A stretch of DNA of 64,000 nucleotides from Rhynchopus sp. YZ270_cl-10 (lineage: Eukaryota; Euglenozoa; Diplonemea; Diplonemida; Diplonemidae), in the NCBI GenBank assembly GCA_964035575.1, contig OZ037873.1, positions 992,001 to 1,056,000 of the forward strand. The letters are read 5' to 3'. Below, in pieces: positions 1-8,345 of the stretch. The first letter of the stretch is position 1. Every line of letters starts with the position of its first letter. The translations under genes were made by a program, and so were the position numbers. The notes beneath the pieces are model-generated. The model saw only the letters and a program-made list of their open reading frames with translations, was not told the origin of the DNA and did no database searches.

Positions 1-524
1 TGTCCTACATTGTTGCCACCTACGACGTGCTGCCTTACAAGGTGCCTCGCGAGAGTGTGACGAACGGTCTTTCGAGGACGATTGACGGTGTGAAGTACGA
101 CCTGGGTGCAGAAGTAGTTGATAAGACTGAGCACGTCGAGCTCAAGGTCGTTGTCATGGGTGAGAACGGCGACGACGGCCTGCAGTGGAACTACAAATCC
201 TCGCTGCTGCTGCGTTCACTGCACATCCTCGAGATGGCTTCGCACGACGGGACAGCAGACCTCGATCCCGCCGTACTGGACAAAGCGTTCAGCCTGCGTC
301 ACTACGTCTTTGGGTTGATTGAACACTCGAAAACGGTCAGCACACACAACGGGCACCTCCACAACGAGTTCAGAACGTCGTTCGCGAGCGGCGAAACGAA
401 CTCCGAGACACAGCCGTGGTGCATGCTGGGATACTTCAGTGAGTACGAGACGCTGTACTACAAGCTCTTCCACGAGACTGAGCTTGCGGAGCTGCAGAAG
501 GCTGTGGGTATGGGACTGCAGTAA
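1..524 (+). CDS. Type II membrane protein paralogue A, C-terminal part
   Basis: The window opens inside this gene; the frame read from base 3 runs to a TAA at 522-524, giving about 173 residues. The protein is nearly identical to the C-terminus of the copy at 4567-6762 and carries the family motifs LPYKV, GLQWNYKSSLLLR, LRHYVFGLIEHSK and ETNSETQPWCMLGYF. It ends in GMGLQ, like the copy at 8346-10541, while most of the rest matches the 4567 copy, so it looks mosaic, as expected from gene conversion in a tandem array. The family is not recognised. The C-terminal half looks largely helical. The function is unknown, and the N-terminal membrane anchor lies outside the window. Confidence 0.9.
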   Translation, partial: SYIVATYDVLPYKVPRESVTNGLSRTIDGVKYDLGAEVVDKTEHVELKVVVMGENGDDGLQWNYKSSLLLRSLHILEMASHDGTADLDPAVLDKAFSLRHYVFGLIEHSKTVSTHNGHLHNEFRTSFASGETNSETQPWCMLGYFSEYETLYYKLFHETELAELQKAVGMGLQ

Positions 525-569
525 GAAGGCATCTGCGAAGCTCTTCCTGGTGTGCGACTAACTGCTGTT

Positions 570-770
570 TTTTTGACTTTTTTCACCAAAAATGGCCATT
601 TTACCCAACATGGCCAAAACAGTCAAAAAGCCACTTTTTCACTATTTTTTTTGCATTTTATCATATTCTGAGTCGCCCTTAGCTTAGTGAATTTTCGGGC
701 CACAGGGCGTTTCTGACCCACTTCTGGGGTGTTTTCCGCCCGGAGGTGTCTTGGAAATGGCCTGATATAC
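570..770 (+). repeat. Dispersed repeat J, copy 1
   Basis: About 200 bp in the 3' flank of paralogue A. It is similar to 49740-49945 and in part to 36555-36670. Shared landmarks are TGGCCAAAAC, TTTTTTCACTATTTTTT, a 'cacagg...tgacccac...ggggtgttt' stretch and a TTGGA(A/G)ATGGCC(T/A)GATA end. In the other two places this module lies inside inverted-repeat-bounded elements. Confidence 0.6.
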
Positions 771-1030
771 TGTGAGGAATTATTACCTGAATTGCTCGTT
801 TATGATTATGTTGGGTGTCTCAAGGACTGGAGTATTTTAGGTCCTTCCGTCTATCTTCCTCAGGCTGTGTATACTTCCTATAGTGGCTATTCCTGTCTGG
901 GGTTTTCGTGGAACGCAAAATATGGTGGCGAAATCTCCTCACTAGCATTGCACTGAAAATGCCACGTTTATAGGTACGTCACAGCTGGCATCATTGGTTT
1001 TGTGTCATTTCTTTTTTTTTTTTTTTGGGG
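755..1030 (+). repeat. 270-bp segment duplicated at 3849-4118
   Basis: This block is almost identical to 3849-4118, sharing for example TTATGATTATGTTGGGTGTC and GGCGAAATCTCCTCACTAGC. A shuffled partial copy follows paralogue C at 10660-10790. The two full blocks bracket the 2.8 kb that separates paralogue A from paralogue B, which suggests they come from the duplication that built the array. Confidence 0.8.
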
Positions 1031-1033
1031 GGC

Positions 1034-1226
1034 TACTGTACTGTACTGTACTGTACTGTACTGTACTGTACTGTACTGTACTGTACTGTACTGTACTGTA
1101 CTGTACTGTACTGTACTGTACTGTACTGTACTGTACTGTACTGTACTGTACTGTACTGTACTGTACTGTACTGTACTGTACTGTACTGTACTGTACTGTA
1201 CTGTACTGTACTGTACTGTACTGTAC
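1034..1226 (+). repeat. (TACTG)n microsatellite
   Basis: About 38 near-perfect copies of a 5-bp unit. Because 5 is not a multiple of 3, each frame translates to a low-complexity LYCTV-type string. These open frames are not genes. Confidence 0.97.
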
Positions 1227-1406
1227 TATAAATATTTCTCGTTGTTTCTTTTATTTGCTTTACTACAATCTCCTGAAGTGAGTTTCTATGTTTTCTTGAA
1301 TGTCTGCAAGTGAAGCACATTCATTGTTCAAGTTTTTTTTCTTCTTCTTATTTTTGTTTTTGTTTTGCTTATTTTGGCAGCGCCGCCGACAGGATTTTGA
1401 GTTTTG

Positions 1407-1774
1407 AAAAAGTTCTGTTGATGGTTCCAAAAAATATTTCTCGCTTCACGCGAAAACCCCTGCTAAGCTCCTGCTCGTGGCCTCCGGCGGATAGAAGAAT
1501 AAATAAGTTATGTCACCCAAAGGTTGCTGGCGAAGCCACGGTGCGCAACATTTCAAATATTGCGCATTAAAAGTGCACATTTTTTACAGCCAAACTATGT
1601 CGGGAAGGGTGAAATGCATGCTTGCGCCGCAGGCGCACGGTACGCTACTTTTTTCTCCCCTCTGACACCTGATTTTTACTTTTTGGGGACGTTTGAGCAC
1701 TCACCTCTCCATATCTTCTTCTCTCGAGCTTTTTTGACAAGTAGAACGGGTCTGAACCACTCAACAGAACTTTT
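1407..1774. mobile_element. Inverted-repeat element, AAAGTTCTGTTGA family, copy 1
   Basis: The left end reads AAAAAGTTCTGTTGATGGTTC. The right end is its approximate reverse complement (GAACCACTCAACAGAACTTTT). The interior, with GCTTGCGCCGCAGGCGCACG and GTTTGAGCACTCACCTCTCC, recurs in the shorter element at 45054-45243. It has no coding capacity and looks like a non-autonomous DNA transposon. No clear target duplication was seen. Confidence 0.6.
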
Positions 1775-2812
1775 CAACTTACCTTCCTTCACCCCCCTGT
1801 AAGGGCAACCGTAGGTGAAGTAAGGTATAGTATTGAAATCGATGTGGGGGGGGAGTAAAGGGTCAATTTTACAAAACCAGATTTTGAGGAAAATTTTAGC
1901 CGAAAATGGGCCCCACGTATAAGCAACCGGGCTCATATTTCTCAAAATTTAAGTGCTCAAAAAATTGTCCAATTTTCGAGATTGACCCCACCACTGCACG
2001 GGCGGATCCCAAAAATGCAAATAAGGACCCTTTTCAACTTACCTTCCTTCACCCCCCTGTAAGGGCAACCGTAGGTGAAGTAAGGTATAGTATTGAAATC
2101 GATGTGGGGGGGGAGTAAAGGGTCAATTTTACAAAACCAGATTTTGAGGAAAATTTTAGCCGAAAATGGGCCCCACGTATAAGCAACCGGGCTCATATTT
2201 CTCAAAATTTAAGTGCTCAAAAAATTGTCCAATTTTCGAGATTGACCCCACCACTGCACGGGCGGATCCCAAAAATGCAAATAAGGACCCTTTTCAACTT
2301 ACCTTCCTTCACCCCCCTGTAAGGGCAACCGTAGGTGAAGTAAGGTATAGTATTGAAATCGATGTGGGGGGGGAGTAAAGGGTCAATTTTACAAAACCAG
2401 ATTTTGAGGAAAATTTTAGCTGAAAATGGGCCCCACGTATAAGCAACCGGGCTCATATTTCTCAAAATTTAAGTGCTCAAAAAATTGTCCAATTTTCGAG
2501 ATTGACCCCACCACTGCACGGGCGGATCCCAAAAATGCAAATAAGGACCCTTTTTCAACTTACCTTCCTTCACCCCCCCTGTAAGGGCAACCGTAGGTGA
2601 AGTAAGGTATAGTATTGAAATCGATGTGGGGGGGGAGTAAAGGGTCAATTTTACAAAACCAGATTTTGAGGAAAATTTTAGCTGAAAATGGGCCCCACGT
2701 ATAAGCAACCGGGCTCATATTTCTCAAAATTTAAGTGCTCAAAAAATTGTCCAATTTTCGAGATTGACCCCACCACTGCACGGGCGGATCCCAAAAATGC
2801 AAATAAGGACCC
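1771..2812. repeat. 260-bp tandem repeat, four copies
   Basis: Units begin at 1771, 2031, 2291 and 2551 with TTTTCAACTTACCTTCCTTC and are nearly identical. One unit alone occurs at 15936-16195, and a diverged relative of its second half lies at 46620-46815. The unit is an internal part of the inverted-repeat module that runs to about 2904, so this is an expansion inside an element. Confidence 0.93.
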
Positions 2813-2904
2813 TTTTTAATTTGTTCTCTTGAAATGTGTAATTTCATGTTTTCGCGAAAAAAATAACAACTGATCCTACAAGGGTTGAAGGAAGGTGGTT
2901 GAAA
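1773..2904. mobile_element. Inverted-repeat module X, copy 1 (expanded)
   Basis: The left end (CAACTTACCTTCCTTCACCC) and the right end (GGGTTGAAGGAAGGTGGTTG) are imperfect inverted repeats of about 25 bp. Other copies are 15937-16283 (about 347 bp) and 15309-15426 (about 118 bp). In all three, module Y follows within about 20 bp, so X and Y move or duplicate together. Here the interior is enlarged by the 260-bp tandem array. Confidence 0.6.
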
Positions 2905-2922
2905 ACAACAATAACAACAAGG

Positions 2923-3344
2923 ACAAGTAATTGCTAAGAATAAAGCGGGTGTGCTGTGGAAAACTCCGCGCGATTTTCGAAACCACCGTAGCATCCTGGC
3001 GATTTGCTGGTGTGATCGATGTGTTGTAGTCTGTGCATTCTGTGTTCCTTCCGCACTGCTCCAACGACGACGACAATGTGGGGAGCCTGTGGACAAAAAC
3101 GAGCTGGACCACGCCGAGCCTGCCGAGCGGGCGTCCAACAACGCTATCGAGCAGATGGTGCTGGACGAAGAGGACAGCCCCCCTTCTTGAACGTTTCAGA
3201 TGCTGGAGTCCCAGTGGGTCTGGCAGTGTACGAAGAGCGTTAACATACCTGCAGAAGAGCAGAATGCTGGGCTTATTGTAGATTATTTCTACAGGATGGA
3301 GTTCCACATCACACCCCGTTTTTTTTCCGATAGCAATTACTTGT
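2923..3344. mobile_element. Inverted-repeat module Y, copy 1
   Basis: The terminal inverted repeats are ACAAGTAATTGCTA and TAGCAATTACTTGT. Similarity continues inward for about 45 bp (GGGTGTGCTGTGGAAAACTCC against the complement of GGAGTTCCACATCACACCCC). The interior carries GC-rich coding-like sequence, but no long frame is conserved with the copy at 16303-16740. It looks like a non-autonomous DNA transposon. Confidence 0.7.
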
Positions 3345-3446
3345 TTTTTCTTTTTTTCCTTTTCCCCTTTTTTTTTCTTGATCAATCAACGGAAAAACCT
3401 TTTTTCCCCCTTTTACTTACCTATCAGAGTTACTATTTTTTTGTTT

Positions 3447-3481
3447 AAGGTGACTAAGCACGAGAGGCTTAGGGTCATCTT
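3447..3481 (+). other. ACGAGAG hairpin, copy 1
   Basis: Outer stem AAGGTG/CATCTT, inner stem CTAAGC/GCTTAG, loop ACGAGAG, followed by TATAAACTTTTC and a T tract. It is the reference copy for the hairpin family described in the findings. Confidence 0.7.
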
Positions 3482-3504
3482 ATAAACTTTTCTTTGTTTT
3501 ACAT

Positions 3505-3537
3505 CAAAAAAGTTCTGTTGATGATCAACAAGACTTT
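3505..3537. repeat. Short palindrome made of AAAGTTCTGTTGA ends
   Basis: AAAAGTTCTGTTGATGATCAACAAGACTTT is a near-palindrome formed by the two ends of the 1407-1774 family placed almost end to end. A cleaner one is at 45279-45302. It may be a deletion derivative or an excision remnant. The rest of 3538-3848 shows nothing recognisable. Confidence 0.5.
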
Positions 3538-3848
3538 GTTAGGTGGCGCCCCCGCCCTGTATGTTGGTAAATACCTCGTACTGCAAAGCGTACTCCTTCT
3601 ATTTGCTCTCTTGTGTAGATGAATTGTGACTGCTATTTTAATAGTAGTCTATAATCAAACAAAAAGTGTTTTTGATCAAAATTTGTCCCGGCGCATTTTT
3701 TTATATAAAAAAACCCAAAAAAAGCATAACCTGTTTCAATTCAATAAGTGAGAGTCTGTTTCCTTCTGGGGGGGATAAGGGGCTAGGGACCCCCTCCTCT
3801 CAACTCTCGCTGTCGCTCTCTCTACCGTGTCTTCCCGACTGTTACCTA

Positions 3849-4118
3849 TACCGTGAGGAATTATTACCTGAATTGCTCGTTTATGATTATGTTGGGTGTC
3901 TCGGAGGACTGGAGTATTTTAGGTCCTTCCGTCTATCTTCCTCAGGCTGTGTATACTCCCTATAGTGGCTATTCCTGTCTGGGGTTTTCGTGGAACGCAA
4001 AATATGGTGGCGAAATCTCCTCACTAGCATTGCACTGAAAATGCCACGTTTATAGGTACGTCACAGCTGGTTCATCATTGGTTTTGTGTCATTTCTTTTT
4101 TTATTTTTTTTTGGGGGG
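3849..4118 (+). repeat. 270-bp segment, second copy of 755-1030
   Basis: Nearly identical to 755-1030, including the TTTTGTGTCATTTC end. It lies about 230 bp before the conserved leader of paralogue B. 4119-4344 is T-rich with nothing recognisable. Confidence 0.8.
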
Positions 4119-4344
4119 GAGATATGGGGGACCACGTAGAATGAAATTTTGCCTGAGTATGCGTAAAGTATACGTAAACTCCATTCGGCAGGATCTATTG
4201 TTTAACGTGGCCAAAAAACGAAAAAGGAGAAAAAGGGGGGGAAAAACACTCTTATTTTAAGTGCCAAAGGTTCCTGTTATTTTTGGTTCCAATTTTTTTT
4301 TCACGTTGCATAATTTATTGTTGCAGTATTGCAAAAAAAAAATT

Positions 4345-4566
4345 ACAGTTCCCAACTTCTCTCTTTTTATAATTCTCTGTCGCATACATTCATTAGGTCT
4401 GGACACTGTCCCGTCTCATGCACACAAGGCTTCATTCAGATGACCTGCAGCGCTTCCTTCCTTCTGTACTGATGTGTGTAGCCCCGGCAGCGTTTCACGT
4501 ATTTTGCTAACACCACATGACGACACATCCAGGCGACAAACAAAACACAAACACACACCTCCAACC
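4345..4566 (+). promoter_or_regulatory. Conserved leader of paralogue B
   Basis: Nearly the same sequence precedes paralogue C (8126-8345): a polypyrimidine stretch (CTTCTCTCTTTTTATAATTC), CATTCATTAG, then GCACACAAGGCTTCATTCAG and a CA-rich run up to CCAACCATG. A weaker version lies upstream of D (about 11220-11400). Non-coding conservation this high points to promoter or 5' UTR function. The pyrimidine tract plus AG could be a splice acceptor. Confidence 0.5.
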
Positions 4567-6762
4567 ATGCAGTGCGTGTCCGACGCAGCGAAGCATGTGG
4601 GCATAAAGCACATAGTTGGAGTCGTGGTCACTCTACTAACGCTAGCGTTCATGAAGCACAAAGTGCCTGGTTGGGTGGAAACGTCCACTCCAGTAGTCGA
4701 GCCGCTACGAATGCAGGACATAGATGGTTTCGCAGTCTCAACTACCTTTACCAAGCCCGCCGTGCACGTCGACTTCAGCAGAACACTTCCCGGTGTGAAC
4801 TTCATCCGTGACAAACTTGTCGCACAGATAGGAACAGAGAGGGCAGCCCGTGAAACAGACGAAGACTTGGCCGGGGACAGATGGTGGTGGATTGACGACA
4901 ACGCAAAGTCGATGGAGGTCTTCATCATGCCTGGTGTCTACGAAGAGTACAAAGACACAACGGACAGCATGGTGGACTTCATCTACGACATGAGTCGTGA
5001 TGGGCTCTTCATCCGCAGGAAAAGCGTAAATAAGATATCCCTGAGGAATGACAACATGAAGGACTTCAGTGTGACCAGTGGTGTCATGGACTACTATGGT
5101 GACGCATCGGCACTTCGCATCATCCAGGGTTACCGCTTCCACGACGGGCGTGGTGTGGCTGCGGCACACACTGCTGGCTTTGAGGTGTCCTTCACGTGTG
5201 GAGAGGAGAAGTTCAACTCACCCGGTGAGCCCTTCGACGGGTTTGAGAAGAGCATTTATGAGTCGGACGGCAAGGTGATTGTGAAGGCAGTGATGCAGAT
5301 TGGCGGGAAGGCTGAGGTGGAGTGGCGTGGTGTCATGCGTGAGGACACTGTGGTGTCGTACACCTACGTCGATGTGCGCAACATCCAGGACACACCCCTT
5401 GAGAACGTGGAGGTGCGTGTGAAGCGTGGCCTTGACGAGCAGAAGTACTCGCAGTTGTGTCAGAAGTTTGAAGGGAAGGCCGTCAAATGTGGACCAATAA
5501 AAAGCAAACGTCACAAGGTGCTTTCTGCAGAAAACCTTGAGTGGTTCAGCTTCACTGTGGAAGGTAGAATGGGTTTCTCGTACGCATGGCACCACATCGT
5601 GAAGGACAAGTCTCTCGCTGAGATCAGAATTGACGCCGTGGGCAAGCGCAAGAATGGTCCCAAACTCGTCACTGCGTTTAAAACTGTCTTCCAAAAGAAA
5701 ACCATCGCCAAGGGAGAAGTGTTCAGCGTCGAGGACCTGGGTGTGCTGACTGCAGGCGGTCTGTACAAGACAATGCCGTACGACAAGCTGCTGAAGGGGA
5801 TTGAGGCGCGCAAGGAGCTGACGGACTTCTCGATTTCCTACGACTACGGGGCAGAGCTTTCGAGCATGGCGTCGTTTGCTTACTTCATGAAGCGGAGGAT
5901 GTACAAGATCCCTGATGAAGATCAGGACAAGAAGTTTGAGGAGCTGAACACATGGTGTCTGGAGCACCTGGACGCGTATTACGACAACTTCATCCTTGGG
6001 AAGGACGGCAAAGTGGATCAAACCTACGTCGAAGTGTTCCAGCGTGGAAACGCGATGACCATCCTCTCTGTCATCAAGCTTGCACTCATAAACCGCGACG
6101 ACAAGCTCATCTTCAGACGTCTGATGCTGATTCTTGATGAACTGGTCATTTGCCTCCTCAAGTTCCAGAAGGATACCGGCTTTATTACGTGCGCTCTGAC
6201 ATTCGACTGGTTCCTCGACTGCCACGGTGCAGGCATGCTTGCACTGTCCTACATTGTTGCCACCTACGACGTGCTGCCTTACAAGGTGCCTCGCGAGAAT
6301 GTGACGAACAGTCTTTCGAGGACGATTGACGGTGTGAAGTACGACCTCCACGCAGAAGTAGTTGATAAGACTGAGCACGTCGAGCTCAAGGTCGTTGTCA
6401 TGGGTGAGAACGGCCACGACGGCCTGCAGTGGAACTACAAATCCTCGCTGCTGCTGCGTTCACTGCACATCCTCGAGATGGCTTCGCACGACGGGACAGC
6501 AGACCTCGATCCCGCCGTACTGGACAAAGCGTTCAGCCTGCGTCACTACGTCTTTGGGTTGATTGAACACTCGAAAACGGTCAGCACGCACAACGGGCAC
6601 CTCCACAACGAGTTCAGAACGTCGTTCGCGAGCGGCGAAACGAACTCCGAGACACAGCCGTGGTGCATGCTGGGATACTTCAGTGAGTACGAGACGCTGT
6701 ACTACAAGCTCTTCCACGAGACTGAGCTTGCGGAGCTGCAGAAGGCTGTGGGACTGCAGTAA
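4567..6762 (+). CDS. Type II membrane protein paralogue B
   Basis: 731 residues, no intron. The ATG at 4567 follows CCAACC, as in paralogue C. The frame is open further upstream but offers no ATG. The N-terminus has a short tail, a single hydrophobic segment at about residues 14-29 (VGVVVTLLTLAFM), then a spacer. The conserved body starts near HVDFSRTLPGVNFI, with a possible N-glycosylation site, and includes DDNAKSMEVFIMPGVYEEYK, GYRFHDGRGVAAAHTAGFEV, VEWRGVMREDTVVSYTYVDV, YDYGAELSSMASFAYFMKRR and DCHGAGMLALSYIVATYDVL. A signal-anchor with the C-terminal domain in the lumen or outside the cell fits. The mostly helical C-terminal half is vaguely like an alpha/alpha toroid, but that is a guess and I identify no catalytic residues. 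Confidence 0.93.
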   Translation: MQCVSDAAKHVGIKHIVGVVVTLLTLAFMKHKVPGWVETSTPVVEPLRMQDIDGFAVSTTFTKPAVHVDFSRTLPGVNFIRDKLVAQIGTERAARETDEDLAGDRWWWIDDNAKSMEVFIMPGVYEEYKDTTDSMVDFIYDMSRDGLFIRRKSVNKISLRNDNMKDFSVTSGVMDYYGDASALRIIQGYRFHDGRGVAAAHTAGFEVSFTCGEEKFNSPGEPFDGFEKSIYESDGKVIVKAVMQIGGKAEVEWRGVMREDTVVSYTYVDVRNIQDTPLENVEVRVKRGLDEQKYSQLCQKFEGKAVKCGPIKSKRHKVLSAENLEWFSFTVEGRMGFSYAWHHIVKDKSLAEIRIDAVGKRKNGPKLVTAFKTVFQKKTIAKGEVFSVEDLGVLTAGGLYKTMPYDKLLKGIEARKELTDFSISYDYGAELSSMASFAYFMKRRMYKIPDEDQDKKFEELNTWCLEHLDAYYDNFILGKDGKVDQTYVEVFQRGNAMTILSVIKLALINRDDKLIFRRLMLILDELVICLLKFQKDTGFITCALTFDWFLDCHGAGMLALSYIVATYDVLPYKVPRENVTNSLSRTIDGVKYDLHAEVVDKTEHVELKVVVMGENGHDGLQWNYKSSLLLRSLHILEMASHDGTADLDPAVLDKAFSLRHYVFGLIEHSKTVSTHNGHLHNEFRTSFASGETNSETQPWCMLGYFSEYETLYYKLFHETELAELQKAVGLQ

Positions 6763-6806
6763 GAAGGCATCTGCGAAGCTCTTTCTGGTGTGCGACTAAC
6801 TCCGCC

Positions 6807-7217
6807 ATGCCAAACTCATCTGCATTTGTTCCCTGTCGCCGGAGGGGCGATATACGGGGCGATTCTGTTTTGTGCTGCCGAAATGCAAGAACGTGGGTGG
6901 CGAAAATTCGCCGGGTATGTGGGCTTGCTCATCAGAGGGCTAGCGTGGTACTTTTTCGCGGTCTCCAGACCGTGAAACCGCGACTTCATAGGGGGGGGGA
7001 AAAAGAAGCCCCCTCCCAAGTAGCAAAAAACCCCCCAAAAAGAAGAAACAGAAGAACGTCTCCTCCCCCCAAGAGACGTAAACGTGAACGATCACCGGCA
7101 CCGCCGCCCCATCAAGCGCATACCTACTCGTCTGAGTACAAGGAACCTGTAAATAAACGTGATAGCTACGACCAGCTGGATTCTGATAAGAAAGGCCCCA
7201 AATCTGAGGCTTCGTGA
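6807..7217 (+). CDS. Possible small basic protein
   Basis: 136-residue frame starting just after the shared 3' flank of paralogue B. The first 70 residues are Cys/Arg-rich. The rest is strongly basic and Pro-rich (KRRNRRTSPPPKRRKRERSP), like a nuclear-localisation or RS-type tail, ending in a Ser/Lys/Asp-rich stretch. There is no other copy in the window. It may be a real gene, part of a spliced one, or chance. Confidence 0.25.
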   Translation: MPNSSAFVPCRRRGDIRGDSVLCCRNARTWVAKIRRVCGLAHQRASVVLFRGLQTVKPRLHRGGEKEAPSQVAKNPPKRRNRRTSPPPKRRKRERSPAPPPHQAHTYSSEYKEPVNKRDSYDQLDSDKKGPKSEAS

Positions 7218-7229
7218 GTGAACTTATGG

Positions 7230-7300
7230 ACAGTGGTGATTGCACAAACTGTGGCAACACAACCGAGGCAACTACACTACTCCAACAATTTATCAAAAAA
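7230..7300 (+). repeat. A-tailed repeat E, copy 1
   Basis: The stretch GATTGCACAAACTGTGGCAA, then CAACTACACTACTCCAACAA, TTTATC and an A run recurs at 56308-56360. It belongs to a loose set ending in '...ctacacta..' then A8 or more (18184, 41972, 50708, 51990, 53867), all on the + strand. It looks like the end of a short retroposon. Confidence 0.5.
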
Positions 7301-7384
7301 AAATTATAAATCTGAAAATCTGAAAATTCTGTAGGGTTTTGCACGTGGGAAGGGTATAAAGGAGGACCTGAGGCTGTATCTTAA

Positions 7385-7530
7385 AAATTTTTTTTTGCCT
7401 GCGGCGCCACTTTTCCTTTTTTGCTCCGCAAAAAAGGGTTCGTTGAGTGACCATGTGGTGTAAAAAGCTATATTTTTACACCATTTTTACACCGTACCCT
7501 AAATTTTTTTCGCCTGCGGCGCCATAAGTT
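7385..7530. repeat. GCCTGCGGCGCC module, copy 1
   Basis: About 145 bp bounded by direct repeats of GCCTGCGGCGCCA. The interior holds TTTTTTGCTCCGCAAAAAA, a small palindrome, then GGGTTCGTTGAGTGA, GTGTAAAAAGCTA and TTACACCGTACCCTA. Other copies are at 22820-22990, 38795-38925 and 39775-39930. No reading frame is conserved. Confidence 0.75.
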
Positions 7531-7655
7531 CCTCACCCTCTCCTCTGCGGTGTTGAGAAATGCAGTCTCGCTGCAGAAAGAGGAAAGCGCTGTCGCCCTG
7601 GATAAATCACAATTAGATTCCCTTAGTGAGGAGCAACGTGCACTGGAAACAGCCA
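7531..7655 (+). pseudogene. Coding-like island between two repeats
   Basis: One frame reads KFLTLSSAVLRNAVSLQKEE, then SAVALDKSQLDSLSEEQRAL and ETA. It has helical, coding-like composition, unlike the surrounding AT-rich DNA. It is bounded on the left by the GCCTGCGGCGCC module and on the right by an inverted-repeat element. It may be a host exon fragment split or carried by insertions. The parent gene is unknown. Confidence 0.3.
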
Positions 7656-7862
7656 CACGGTGGCCAGTTTGATGTGGGAGAGCGTCAAAAGTGGACTAAA
7701 CTACAGGTTTGTAATAGCTCTCCCACGGGAGAGCGTCTCCACACCGAGTGGCTACCAGACACTCTCCCAGACGCTCTCCCAGATGCTCTCCTGCGGGATA
7801 GCGTACGCTCTCCCAAAAAATGTCAAATTTTTGACGCTCTCCCACTCAAACTGGCCACCGTG
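7656..7862. mobile_element. Inverted-repeat element CACGGTGG, copy 1
   Basis: Terminal repeats CACGGTGGCCAGTTTGA and its exact complement are followed by GGGAGAGCGTCAAAA and its complement, about 34 bp in all. The interior carries many copies of CTCTCCCA(G/C) and GGGAGAGCGT in both orientations. It is flanked by CA on both sides. The copy at 26668-26836 is flanked by TA on both sides. A two-base target duplication suggests a mariner-like non-autonomous element. Confidence 0.85.
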
Positions 7863-8043
7863 CAAGTCTTGCATTTGAACCCCTAGGCTCGCTTCGCTTT
7901 CGCGCGCGGCATGTTTGTTTCGTCTTTTTTAGGTGTTTTTTCAATGGGGTGGGGGGATAAGGATGAGGTAGGTAGAGGGGGGGAGATTGCGTATTGAACG
8001 CGTGCGAAGCGCGCGAAAAATATTTCCAGACCGCGAGACCGCG

Positions 8044-8083
<40 letters not shown>

Positions 8084-8125
8084 CCACGCTAGGCCTTGCT
8101 CATTGAAAAAGAAAACGACTAAAAA
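7863..8125. other. Gene-free spacer
   Basis: GC-rich patches (TCGCTTTCGCGCGCGGC; GCGCGCGAAAAATATTTCC) and a long A run at 8050-8073. Nothing recognisable as a gene. Confidence 0.6.
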
Positions 8126-8345
8126 ATCACAGTTTCCAACTTCTCTCTTTTTATAATTCTCTGTTGCATACATTCATTAGGTCTGGACACTGTCCCGTCT
8201 CATGCACACAAGGCTTCATTCAGATGACCTGCAGCGCTTCCTTGCTTCTGTACTGATGTGTGTAGCCCCGCTGCGTTTCACGTATATTACTAACACCACA
8301 TGACGACACAGAGTGCGATACGCACACACACACACACACCCAACC
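8126..8345 (+). promoter_or_regulatory. Conserved leader of paralogue C
   Basis: Close match to 4345-4566 from the CACAGTTTCCAACTTCTCTC stretch to the CA-rich run before the ATG. The match starts abruptly, so the duplicated unit includes the promoter-proximal DNA. Confidence 0.5.

Noticed and set aside
994-1320. Frames through the (TACTG)n satellite
   Set aside because: Pure LYCTV or YSTVQ repeats with no start context; microsatellite artefact.
1771-2812. Tandem 260-bp units as a repeated small gene (70-82 codon frames)
   Set aside because: Frames exist on both strands in each unit but are not kept in the shorter copy at 15309-15426, and the composition is not protein-like.
5218-6417. Minus-strand frames of 270-410 codons opposite paralogues B-E (also 8991-9794, 13018-14139, 20855-22090)
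   Set aside because: They lie opposite a conserved + strand family. The same antisense pattern recurs in each copy only because the DNA is duplicated.
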